From positions 349,081 through 413,080 of the forward strand of contig WBMV01003157.1 in assembly GCA_013396655.1 (NCBI GenBank): a DNA stretch of 64,000 nucleotides. Reading direction: 5' to 3'. Positions 1 to 13,100 of the stretch are shown piece after piece; the first letter of the stretch is position 1, and every line of letters begins with the position of its first letter. Below the pieces are notes generated by a model. That model was not told where the DNA came from. It saw only the letters and a program-made list of their open reading frames with translations, and made no database searches. Source of the DNA: Campylorhamphus procurvoides (lineage: Eukaryota > Chordata > Aves > Passeriformes > Dendrocolaptidae). A program made the position numbers and the translations under genes.

Positions 1-915
1 GATGTTTTATGAATGTTAGATATTCATATTTTTATGAATGTTAGTTCTATATTCCTTGCAGTTTATGTTAATTTCTGTTAAATTTAATTTTTCCCATTCT
101 ATTTTATTATTTTCCACGTAATTGTACTGACACAGTCTTGTCTTCTTTAACCTTCTTTGACCTATGTAATGTTTTTGTGTTCATAAAATAGTGTTCGTGA
201 GCAAGCCCCAGTTTTTACTAAGTTGTACTGCTTTGAAATTTGCTTCCTAGTTGCTGTTCCCCTGGTTGCTTTAGGCTTCAGGAAACAGGCCTCTCTGAAG
301 TCCAAGATACACATCACTGGTTAGTGTTGCCTTCTGTTGGCTCAAAGGAATTGTAATCAAATTGTGAGGGCAGATACCAAGGCAACCATTAGTTTTAAGT
401 CAGAAATTAATTCTGCTTTAATCATCAGAATGGTATCCAGTGCTGAATTCCAAACTGCACAGTGCTGGAGTATCCTTAGTTGCTTTTCAGAAACTATGAG
501 GAAGACTACGATGCATCCAGAAAATGGCCAAGTAAAGTCCTTCAGGCAGTTTCTATACTCAAGGATGCAGCCAGATGTTTGAGAACCCTTAGCCCAACTC
601 ACCTTTATTTAGGTTTAATGTTCTGCAGGGATCACCCTAGTTGAGATATCTGCTTGGCATTTAAATCCCCAACTGTTTGAGGACTTCGAATTCCAAATTG
701 CCAGATACTGAAGTATGTAGTTTTGTTCTTGAGGTAAAAGTGTCATAACCTTGCTGTTTTTCCTCTTCATTCCTTGTAACATTTTCCTATGTTTCAGCCT
801 ATCCAACCCAATCTCATTAGGGTCTTCTGCTTAACTGGTATATAATAAATTCCTTGTTTCTCAAATGCAATACTTTTAGTTTAGTTTTGATTTGTTTGGT
901 TTGTTTGTTTTTCAG
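1..915. other. intron upstream of exon A (partial)
   Basis: AT-rich sequence ending in a polypyrimidine tract at 885-915. No exon, repeat family or clear motif was recognised. The preceding exon lies outside the window. Confidence 0.7.
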
Positions 916-1112
916 ATCTTTGCATTTTTAGGACTGATGTGTCTCATCCTAGCGATTGGCAATGGTATCTGGGAGCATGATAAGGGCTACTACTTCCAGG
1001 TCTATCTGCCCTGGGCAGAAGGTGTCAACTCTGCCTCCTACTCTGGCTTCCTCATGTTCTGGTCGTATGTGATCATTCTAAACACAGTGGTACCAATTTC
1101 ACTCTATGTCAG
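916..1112 (+). CDS. ATP8B: flippase exon A: membrane segments 3 and 4
   Basis: The acceptor is a pyrimidine-rich tract ending TTTTTCAG and the donor is AG|GTATGT. The exon begins in phase 0 and encodes residues 1-65 plus two bases of codon 66. It starts with [17 protein letters not shown] (segment 3), then the loop [15 protein letters not shown], then segment 4 ending TVVPISLYV. The Pro-Ile-Ser-Leu turn in segment 4 is the P4 counterpart of the ion-binding PEGL motif of cation pumps, so it lies on the lipid path. A Met codon at 892 precedes this exon, but it is in the intron polypyrimidine tract and is not a real start. Confidence 0.93.
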
Positions 1113-4100
1113 GTATGTGCCAGAAGCTCCTTTCATGTCTGATCTTAGGAAAGTTTTAGCTTTTGCCTTATCTGGGAGCAGCAGTTTCCCTAAATCCAAG
1201 TGCAACCCCATTGTGGATCATTGCACACAACCACAATGATGCTCCCAAAACCTTGAGTCTGGAGTATAGATTGAGTAGCACATTTTAGTTTTTCATTGCA
1301 CCTAACTTGCCAGTCAGCTTTGCTGCTGAGATTCTTTTGTGTTGGTAAATAAGAGGAATGACTCCCATTCCTGTCCAGTATGTCACACCAGCACCAAAGT
1401 AGAAATTCATGCTGACTGTGAGCGGATACTTTTCTTTAGTTGTATTTAGTGATAAAATCACTCACTTGCTATGGAGCTCTGTGTTGTTTGAGACATGGTT
1501 GTGCTCATCCCAGCCCAGGGTCCTGCTGGAAATGGCACCAAATGAAACCCACTGCTCATTCCTCTCTTCTCAGTCTGAAAACTTCTGAAACTTTTCAAGT
1601 ACATTTATAAGATGTTTTGTAAATGAAGGAAAGGAATTTGCTCCAACCCTAACAGATTATGTCAGCATCCCTTACCACAAGCCATACAGATGAGTTCAAC
1701 CTGTCATTACCTTCAAAGTTATCTTCTAATTACAATTATTAATGGCGGTGCTGAAGATAAAGATCTTGTCCTGTAAACTAATGAATGTTCCATCACCTTC
1801 TCTTTCTATCTCATCAGTGTAGAGATTATACGGTTGGGTAACAGTTTCTACATCGACTGGGACCGTAAAATGTATTATCCACTGAATGACACACCGGCTC
1901 AGGCTCGAACCACTACACTCAATGAAGAACTGGGGCAGATCAAGTACATCTTCTCAGACAAGACAGGAACTCTCACTCAGAACATCATGTGTTTCAACAA
2001 GTGCTCCATCAATGGCAAATCCTACGGTACCTTGTTTGTTTGTTTCATTCTATGAGTTTTATTTCATTGTATGCCTCTTGGTTTACAAAGACTAAATCTG
2101 ATATCCTGAAGAGAATGTCCTGTAAGAAGCTGCAGTGATCAATTGCAGGGCTGCCTGTCAGAGATGCGGGACTGCCTGACTGCATCATATGCATATCTTA
2201 ATATAATTTTCTTGTTTCCATCTTTTTCACACTCTTTTATATCCCTTTTTCTGCCCCACTATCATCCAAACTAAAGAACCAGCACCTTATTACTTTCTTC
2301 TCATTGGTCCCAGATTTACTACATCTGTACTCAAATTGGGTTTTTTTCTGATATCACTACCTAGGTAATCTCATTTTTTATGCTGTTATTGACATGGTTG
2401 CCCAGTAATTGTTAACTCTGCAAAACAGAACAATTAACACGTATAACTAACTCCATCTTAACCACTTATGAAATGAGCCATCTCTCATGTGTTACCTGCA
2501 AATTTTGTCAACTTCTCACTCTGTTGTTTCACACATTCAGCAATTCTCATACCATGTGCAGCCATTGTCCACATCTTTTTCAGGCAGCTGGACTAATCAA
2601 TGGCCTGGTCTTTGTCTTTAGCCCTGACATGCTTCACCTACCAGAAGAGAGAAAAGTTTATAGGGAGCTGGAAAAGATGGGAAACAAAAGTTCTCTCTGT
2701 TAGATCCTAGAAGGCATTGATTTAAAAGACTCATTTATTGTATGGGCTCAGACAGTTTTCTTCATACTGCTCAGGAGGTGCGAACACCTTGCAAACTGAC
2801 TAATTGATTAACATCATTAGATGCCCCAGAGAAATTAATCACTGCTTATTCATAAAGAAATAATTGCTTTGCCTGTGTCAGACCTGTTGATGCACTAGTG
2901 TGCCAGAAAGCTTGCCTTCTTTCTCAGTGAATGACTTCATAAAAGAAGATATCTCTTCCTATAAATCTGGGTTTATGTATATTTGGAGACCACCACATCT
3001 CCAACACTGCTACTGTAATAGCTAACATTAATACTGCTAACCAGTTGGAAATCTCTTCCACCTTATCTCCTTAGTTGGCCTTTCCAAGGTGGATGTCACC
3101 ACTAACATGGATACAGGGTATGGGGTCAAGAAGTGAGTGGGAAATATGTGAAAAGAAGGCGAACAGTCTGTTGAATATGGTTTTCAAAATGCTTAGATTA
3201 TTCCTAAGACTGTCCTTCTCTGTATTTGCTGCTCAGGGGCGTTTGGGAAAGCCATGCAAGAAAGGATGTTTTAGAGTGTGGTGTCAGGAAAGGTACTCTG
3301 AGGCTTAAAGGAAGGAGATGATGTGCAGGTCTCAGGAGATATGGCATCTAAGTTTCTTCTGCACTCTTAAGGCCTTTTTGAAGGCACACCAGCACTGCAA
3401 TTAATTTTGGTCACATTTGAGATTGCTGGTGCAGATAAGAGTCTGTAATTCATGTAATTTATTGCATTTCACTCTTATTTCAATTAAGTGTTGGGACTCG
3501 CTGGGCTGGGCACAGTCCTGACTTTCAAAGTGAAACTTTGCTTCAGGCAGAAGTTTTAATAGTGTTTCCTGAGAGTGAGATTTCTTCTATTCCTGTGACA
3601 ATGTCATCAGTTCAGGGAAAATCAGTAGAGCAGCCTTGCTACCTAGGCATGGGAAGAATGGACTTTGAAAACTCTTTGAAAACTCTTTTTCTGTGGGTGT
3701 CCAGGGACTGTTGCAAATCAGGTAGGATCCAGGAGCTGGATTAGTCTCAGATTCAAAATGAAAGGGACAAGAGAAGTCATCCCCTGAAAGCACTTTTGTT
3801 TCCTACCTAGCACTAAGTTGTCTCTGGGTTCATCTTGAGCCAAGTGTTCTTTACTCAAAACCCAATCATTTTTATGGTAACTTCTTTGTGTCAGCCTTTG
3901 GATTTTGTCATGGATTAATGTAGTAACTGATTGATATGTATCATCAGTCTCCAGTGCCCATGTCATGATATTTATGCTTATTGAACCTTTTTGAATAGAT
4001 ACTAGCTTAGAAATATTTTAACCAATTTTTGTGGTGTAGAACAGCTCAAATACTGCATTTGTGACTATAACCTTGGTCTTTCTCGCTTGCAGGAGATGTG

Positions 4101-7100
4101 TATGATATATCTGGACAAAGGGTAGAAATAAATGAGGTAAGTGCCTAAGTGCTATACAGATCTGTGCTTCCAGTGAACCTGGCTAAGTATGAGTGGACAT
4201 GACCCAAAAAAGCATAGTTCATGTTCTTGACACTGCATAAGCTGATTCTCCTAATGCTGCTGACAGTGATGTGTATTCCTCTGAATGTCAGAGAATTGCC
4301 ACAGTTACATTCCTTTCTAGTACGTCTGGCTTAAAACCTGCAGGTTGGGAACAGCCCGCTCTGTTCCAGTGAGACCCCTCTGAGCAGTTTCCTCTGCTTC
4401 ATGTGCATGCACAGCTCCTCTTGAATTTTTGGCCATTGATACTTGGCCAAGTATTGGCCCAGTTTGTTGGAAACTTGGACACACGTGATTTTTAATTTAT
4501 TTTTATTTTTATTTGGCAGTTAATCAAAGTTTTGGTGGGGAATCAGTGAGTTCAGTTCATACAAATAACAAGATCACTTATTCCTCTTATGTCTGGACTT
4601 TGGAAAGTGTGAAAGCATGTGAGTTCTCCATTTGTCTTTAACCTCTGCTTGCTGGCCCAAACACACATCTTCATTTCTGAAAGGTCTGAAACTACATGCA
4701 GTGATCCAAATAACAAACAGCAAGATGATGATTAAAATCTCGCTCCTCATTCCAGTGATTCCTTTTTGGGCCATTTAGAACTTAAACTACCCATTGAAAC
4801 TGGCTCTCTGTGCTGAGTGTTGTGTCTCCAAGCCTTGTTGGGGTCACATGCTGGACTCCTGCCCATTGCCCATGGCACCCTCCCTTGATACTCTCTGCTG
4901 CCCACATATCCAGGGTGTTGCTGTGCCTGGACCTTGCACAGATGAGTGTGGGTCTGTGCTAAGTGCTAGATGTCACTGTGCAGAGGTCAGAAGGATGACT
5001 CCCATCCTGGAAACTCTGAGCTCATCAGGGATGGGACGAGAGTCGGAATTGTCCCAGACTGGCTTGGCAGTGCATTCCTCCATGACACATCATGCTGTGA
5101 GCTTTTGGCCATTTCTCCAGCGTGTTCCACTCTGCTCAAGACTCCTTGTCCTTTGACAAAATGGGCAGCGCCCATGGAGTTTAACCTTTACATCACTTTT
5201 CTGTTCTATTTTTTCCATATCAGGACTTTTTCTTGCTTTGGGAGAACAGGGTGGAGAAGACAGCCTTTTGAATTGTTTTAAGCTGGGCTCCCACATTCCA
5301 CTATCACAGACAGCCTTTGACGTCAGGAGCATGATGCCTCCAAGCAGGCATGTGTTGAAGGCAGGCACTTCTTTGCCGTAGAAATCCATTGGCAGGGATA
5401 CTGTAGGAACATTAGCTGCCATTCAGAGAGTCAGTTTAGCTCACTGATTCTCAGCCTCCATGCTGCTCTGAAAGGCATATTTAGTGCCTGTCCTGTCCTA
5501 TGATTGAATAACTTTCATGACCTCCCACGTACATAGATCCACCAGTCTCTGTCATGAGCAGCCCTGCAGGAAAGGTCCTTTGCAAGCGAGAGGAGGAGAG
5601 AGGGGCTGTGTTGGGCAGGCTTTGGTATACAGGCATATAGAGCTCCACAAATAATACCGAGCCATGTTTTTGCAGAACACAGAGAAGGTTGATTTCTCAT
5701 ACAACCCATTGGCCGACCCAAAGTTTGCGTTCTATGATCATACCCTGGTTGATGCTGTGAAGCTGAATGATGTCCCGACACACAGGTTCTTCCGGCTGCT
5801 CTCACTTTGTCACACGGTGATGCCAGAAGAGAAGAAGGAAGGTGAGGACAGTTGCAGGTGCCCCCACTGAGTGGTTCTGTTCCCTCATACCACAGTATGT
5901 CTTCTCTCCACAGAAGCTGTTATTGGTCCTTTTGTCTCCCTGGTGATTTTCTGTAGTGTATGACTACACATAAAACAATGTCTTTGGAGATGCCACATGG
6001 GAAGAGAAAGGACCAGGGTCTTCACTCCCTGTGTGTTCCTATGGTGGAGCTGACACTACTGCAAACACCACATCTCTGGAGTGCGGAAATTGCAGGTGCC
6101 ACAGCTTCCCTGAGGTGGCAGATGCTTGCCCCACTCTTTCTCTGCTCTGCTCCTAGTCCCATAAAGTAAAGAACACAGAGCACCTATCCACTGGAGGCTC
6201 ATTAGCTCCTCTCATCCAGTGTTCCCAGAGGTACTGGGTCAGCCTCTTCAAATTCCAGACAGGATGAAAACCATGTTTTAAGGGCTAGAACTGTTAATTG
6301 ACTCATAGAAGCTGAAAATACTGATGAGAAAAATACATGCAGGTATAAATATACCAGGTTAAACCCAAGGAACTTGTCCTCTCAGTGAGGTCTATAAGAC
6401 TCCAGAGTGATTAAAGACCCCAAAAGAATCTAGGGTACCTCTGGCACTGTCCTGGAGGATGGGTTGGTGGGACTTGATGGAGAAGTGTGGATATAAGCTG
6501 CTTTTCAGTGCTGCACCTCTATGAATAGACAGAAGAGCAAAGGGATAACTGCTATATAGTGTATTTGATTTTGTATTTGTTTAGCTCAGAAAAAAGGCAA
6601 AAGATACATTACATTTTTTTTCCCTTTTGTGTCAGGTAACTTGGTGTATCAGGCTCAATCTCCTGATGAGGGAGCCCTTGTCACTGCTGCCAGAAACTTT
6701 GGGTTTGTGTTCCGGGCTCGCACACCAGAGACCATCACCGTTGTGGAAATGGGAGAAACAAAAGTCTACAAACTTCTGGCTATTCTGGATTTCAACAATG
6801 TTCGCAAGCGAATGTCTGTGATTGGTATGTTCCCTTTGCCCTTTTCTTTCCTTTGTGACTTTTTAGGCTCTGAATCTGTCCCTCATTCTGCTATGATACC
6901 TTTTTCTAGGAAACCTCCTTTGCAATGGTCTCTGAATAACATCATAACATTTACTTTCGAGGGCTTGAGATGGGCTGCCTTGGCTTTTCCATTCTATAGC
7001 AATATTGCTAGAAAAATACTTAACATAGGCAGGTGGGAGAACATCTCAACTTCTGGATGACAGTGATGCACCAGCCTCCTGAAGATACTAAGCTTTTTAC

Positions 7101-10100
7101 ATGTGTTACTTCCTTCATTACAACTCAGGAAAGGCCTTCCTTCTAATCAGCTTTAAAATTACAAGTGACATCTAAGGAAGTAGGAAAGGAGAAAGCAAGA
7201 ATTAACTGAGTAACCCACTTTCTTGAACAGAAAATGCAGAAATTATTCAAGAAACTTTCTGTAGTCTTTATTAATCCTCCAACACAGTTATTTCAGGAAT
7301 TGGGATATCATAGTTACAGTTTACTGGTAGAAGAAATAGGAGCAGTAGGACCAGTTCCCTAAAAATACCCTGTTATTTACTTCTGAATGCAGATGTGCTG
7401 TCTGAAGTGATGCCTGTAGGAACAACTTAGTCCAAAGGAATGTCTGCTCACACTAATGCAGTCTGGGTACAGTTGCTGTGCTGCTACTGCTAAGGTGGGG
7501 AGTAGTCGCACTATCCTCAGGTCTAAGCAGAGCTTGTCTTGATTCCTGGGAGTTTTCCAAAACCTGGTGGAGTTCAGACACCTCTAGAAACTTTTCTGTG
7601 TTTAGATGGAAGGGTTGTGTGTCCCAAAAGCCTCAGCTTGAGACTTGTAGTATTTTTTTTTTCCTCTCTCTCTCATAGTGCAGAGTCCAGAAGGTGATTT
7701 GACCTTGTACTGCAAGGGGGCTGACACCATTCTTTATGAACTGCTTAACTCATCCTGCAACTCTCTCAAAGAGGAGACCACAGAACACCTGAATGTAAGT
7801 GTTTCCTTCTTAACAACATCTCTGCATTTGATGCATTCCTGTTTCTCCAGGATGGAAGCGTATTTTGCATTGAGACAAAAAAAGAGACACAGCACCATTT
7901 TTTTAGTTATGGAATAGAGAGGGAAATAAATTTATATAGGTCTCTTCTTCCAGATCATAAAAGGACATACTGACTGGGCAGCAAGTAAAAAGCATTGCTC
8001 AAACTTGTGGTCTTTTATGTTGTTGATGGTGTGCAGTGAAAGGTTGTTACTCATATAAGGGGATGTTTTAGTCAATATTTACTCTCCCTTGAGATTTCAG
8101 ATCCTGCTGTTACAGTGCAGAACACAAGCCAACAGAGAGTTTTGCTTTGCTTTGGAGTTGTGTAATAGCAAAAACATCTCTTTTCACTACCTGGTGAAGC
8201 CAGAGAAAGTTACTGGCAAAGGAAAGGGCAGAGCAGAGCTGTGGATGTGACTTGTTCCTGATGCACCTTTACTTCAAGCCTGGGGGAAGAGCTCCATTTT
8301 CACAAACATATCTCTGCTATTCCACCAAACACTGGACTCCATAGTGTTCATCATAAACCACAGTTATATGGACTTGCAGAGGTGCTGTGACTGGCTGTGC
8401 TTATGCTGTGCATTTCAGCCAGAATTCGTACCATAAAAAGATTGAGCTCATGTCCAAAATTCAAGGCTTGTTCAAGATTTATTTAGGTGTCACTATACTG
8501 GACTTTTTGTTGAGAAATGAGCCTGAGAAACAATTGTCTGACTACTGTAAATCTTGGAAGCCACAAAGTAGAAAAAAGGTTTTGAATTTATCTTGGTAAG
8601 GACCAAGAATGGCAATGAAAAGTAGCCTGGAATTACTTTTTAAAAGGAACCCAAGCTTTGTGGTCTAAGGATTTTTTTTCACCTTTCCTCTGCAAACTTT
8701 AGGCAAGATGCTTTTTACAGTCTGCTTTCTGAGAGTCCTTTGTAAGCCCAGGTAACCAGACTGTTCGTCTTTGACGTTTCTGTCTCACCACTGTCTTACA
8801 GGAGTTTGCTGGAGAAGGTCTGAGGACACTTGTGGTGGCCTATAAAAACTTGGAGAAAGACTATTTCCAGGATTGGATCAGGCGCCACCATGAAGCAAGC
8901 ACTGCCTTGGAAGGAAGGGAAGATAAACTTTCAGAGTTATATGAAGAGATTGAAAAAGATCTAATGGTTGGTGCTTTAAGGAATCTGGGCCAAGCTCTGG
9001 GGGAGGCAGCGAGGATGGTGGTTTGTCAATAAACAGCTCAGTATGACTTCAGTAAACATTTCTCTGCAAACAGCTCAGTGGGTTGTGTGACAGGAGCAGT
9101 TCAGAACGTGGCAGTCCTGGCTGTTCACTGGCACCTCCGTCGGGAGCCCATAACTGGGGTGTCAGCCACCAGTGCAGGGGAATGGTTTTATTTTAACTCA
9201 TGTGGGTGTCAGAGTAGCTTTCTCGTGATGAAATGACATACCAGAGCCTGCAGGAGATGACGTGGACACAAATATTTCATAGCTGTTCTTTGTATGTGCA
9301 AATGGCTCATCTATTTATTTTCCAGTCTTTAAAATGGCAGGCATTGAATAATCCCCAGTGCTCCTCAGTTTCAGAGAGTGTCTCCTTTGTTCTTGCAGCC
9401 CTGGGCAGGAGGGGTAGATGATGTCCATAAACATGTTTATGTCAATTTGAAATAGAGCTAAACTGTGATCTTCCAGTCGTTCTTCTCTCCCTGTGTTGTT
9501 GCAGTTTTTAAATGTCCTGGGGGATCTGCCTGTGTTTTAGGGCCATGAATAATGGATTAAAAGGATGTATGGGATCTGAGGAGAAGCAATTCAGCTTTTG
9601 CACTTGCAGTAGTGCTTTCCTGAAATCTGTGAAATCCTGGGAGACACACCCTTTCTCCTTCCATTAGCTCTATGTTCAGGATGCCAGCAGGACCCAGGGA
9701 AGAAACAAGTGTGAGCCGAGGAGATGCTGGCCTCTGAAAGTTGCATAGCCCAGGGGGCAGAGCCTACTGCCCTTCTGGGTGTCAATGGAATAGTGGAAAA
9801 TAGGTCTCAATAGAATAGTGAAAAATGCCCAGGAAAATTGTGTAACTGCTCTGTGGGTCATGTTTAAAGGAGGGAAGACATGGAGGTTTAGGGGCTGGAG
9901 TGTCCAGCTGCCTTGCAAGAAAGGGTTATGAAACTCATGGCCTGAAGAGGGAAAAGACCAGCAGGAAGAAGTGTGGCTCAGAATAAACACTGTTTACATG
10001 AGACCCTTCACTGTACAGGAGTGACTTTACTCCCCAAAGATGCTGTCAGAAGAGCAGAGCGTGGGTGTAGATCCTGGTTTGTAAGAGCCAGAGTCAGCGA

Positions 10101-13100
10101 GGACATAGATGGGTCTTATGGAGATGTAGAAGACTGCCAAGTGCCATGGTGTGGTTGATGAGCAAGAGCAGAAGTCCCTTGTGTGGCAGGCTTCTGCTAG
10201 GGGCCCCTAGAGGGGTAAGGATATAAGGACACAAGAGATGGAACATGGATATATTCAGAGAATAGTAGTAAAATAGTATTTTTCATTGATTGACCTAAAA
10301 ACAAAGGAAGACCTACAGTCAAGAAGGTATCATGGCTTTCTCTCCAGCTGTTCTTATACCAGATCATGGACAAGACAGGCAAAGGCCGGTTAATAATGTC
10401 CCTGTTATGCCTTTCTGCAGCTCCACAAAGAGAATGGCAGTAGGCTTGTTCTCTCTTCCGGGGCACATTTTATCAGTGTCCAACTTTGGGCTTCCAGCTC
10501 CAACTCCAGCTGCCAAGGATGAGCTGGTGCTTCGAGGAGGTAGCTTTGTAAGCCATAGCATTTAAGTTCTCTCTATCTGGATCAGGGACTACTGTAAAAT
10601 GGGGACTCTACAATTTTGGGGACCCTATAGAGAAGTTCTATCAGAGCTGTTTCCTACACTGATAACACTCATAGCTGATGTATGATGGATGTCCCAGGGT
10701 ACCATAAGGGATCTTGGGCTTAAAGCCAACCTCTGAATTTAGTCTCCCAACAGCAGGACGTAGGTGGTAGCAGATGCTGTCTAAACCTGAGGTAACAGTG
10801 AAATCTTCTTGTCCCTTTGACAAGAGGTTAAAGACACCAACTATCTCCAAAATGCAGAAAAACCCCATAACTTTAAAATAATGAAGGTTTGTGTTCTGAG
10901 CAGTCTGTGGTTTAGGTGTGTGACAGTGTGAAGCCGCCGTGAGGACAGGTCTGTTAAGGGCACAGATGTTTAGCAGCCATGTGACAGGTGTGGTACAATA
11001 TATCTGGCAGCAAGTTCCATGCAAGAGGATGCATGTGGAGGTCTAGAGGCATGAATTCACAGTTGCCTTTGTCTCTCTGTTAAAGCTCTATCTGCTGCGA
11101 AGGGAACACATGGAAGAACACAGACCTGTAGGTCTGCAAACATTCTGGCAAATAATTTCCTGCATTTTCATAATCCTTCAGAACCCAGGGGATTAAAGAC
11201 CAGAACATCTGCAGGATCAGGGCTATGCTCTGTACACTAAATTTGCTGGGGAAGAATGAAAATCATTACAACCTTATTCCTGGATTTCCTTTGTGTTTGC
11301 TTGAGTAATTACCTCTAAGTCAAATACTTTCTCCTTTGCTAGCAGTGGGAGAACTTACCAGTTCCCTGTTATTTTCTGTTAAGTTGTTGGGTGCCACAGC
11401 CATTGAGGACAAGCTACAGGATGGAGTCCCACAGACAATTGAGACACTTGCCAAAGCCAACATCAAGATATGGGTTCTCACTGGAGATAAGCAAGGTAAA
11501 GGCAGTATAGCTTTGTATGCTTCACTTCTCTCCCTCTGGTGGGATGGTTCTGATCAAAGCTACATCTTTATTCTTCTTTTAAAACTTGCACAGAAGACAA
11601 ACTCACAGGGTTTTGCTTCATTGCCAGCTAGGTGAAATTTCAGTATACTGGAATTAGAGTAGATAACTGTAGTTAGTGCCTGTCCTTACAGTCTGTTCTG
11701 AGGCTAGAAGCAGGGTGAAGGCAGCACCCTTTGCCTTTGAAGAGGTGACAGTAAACATCCCATCATCCCTGACAATGAAAAGGTGTCACTTTAATACAGT
11801 GGACTGTCCCAGTGAAGAAGCTGGAAAAGCTCATCCTGCTTTCTGGTATCTTTAATGTCAAAGTGGATGTTGGGTATGTTTCAGTTTGGTTCTGGCTTTA
11901 ATGATCTGGAATAGAAATGGAGGAAACATAAGCTTTTGGAGTTGGAAACAATGGCAAATAGACTTCAGTGAATTCTTTTGGAGAAACCCTAATTTCACTG
12001 AAACAATGGTGGTTCAGGGGGGACAAAAGTGTTTGCAAATAATTTCATCCAAGAAATGAGCAAACGATTTTTGAGAAAAATTGAACTTTTCATTTTGTAT
12101 TGTTCCGAATACAACAGTTTTGCTATGAAACACCTAAAATATGTTTTTCAGAATTTAATGAACAAAATGCCTTGATATTCTTCTTCGGAACTTTGGTTTG
12201 GGGCTTTTCTCGCAGTAGGGAGAGGGAAAAATCCTGGAAAATCCTAGAAAAATCTTTTGAGTCAGCTTGAAATGTTCTTTGTTGCTCCAATATGTTGGCC
12301 AAAGGGTATTTTAAGCTTTTTCATTTTGGCAGAGTTACTTTTTTTCTGTAGCCTTGTTAAGCCCACTTAGGGGAGATTTGCTATCACATCCATCAAAGTG
12401 ACTCTCCTGGCTCTCTTACTGTTGACTCTGAAAGGCTCTGAGCTCTTTTGAGTCAGAAAGAGAGCTTTAGTCATGTATGTAAAAAGGCCACAGAAGGGGG
12501 TGAATCTGGGGCTGCTGAGATGAGTCACCTTCCCTGTTTCTCTTTCCCAGAGACAGCAGTGAATATTGGTTATTCCTGCAACTTGCTGAATGATGACATG
12601 GAAGATGTTTTCATTATTGACGGCAGCACATCTGATGATGTACTGAATGAGCTGAGGTAAATAGCTGAAACACACTGTTTCACTGCTGTGCGCTAACACT
12701 GTTTGTGTTTTGTATCATGCCACTTTCTTTCCTGTCAGCCCTACTTGTTGCATTTCATCCAGGGACCTTAGATAAGGGTTGGCTGGCTCCCTGGAAGATC
12801 CAGAAGTTAAATACTCTGAGAGTAAATGCTGAAGCTTCTTGATCCAAGTGGTCAAAGTAAATAAATGTATAAGAAAGCAGAGTCCAACAGGCATTATCAG
12901 CTGACATTCACCAAGAAGTGATCTTGAGCCACAAAGGCTTTGGCTTCAGGAGTGAGCCATGCTGTTGCTCTGCTCTTACTGCCATTTATTCACATTGCTG
13001 TCCTTTGTCTGGATATGGTCGTTTTCTGGCAGTATCCGAGAACCCAGATTCCTCCCTCACCTTCTCTGTGGACGCAAGTTCTTAGGTATAGGTGGAAAAT

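Noticed and set aside
892..1239. 115-codon frame starting with Met at 892
   Set aside because: The Met lies in the intron polypyrimidine tract. Only 916-1112 is coding, and the frame continues past the donor by chance.
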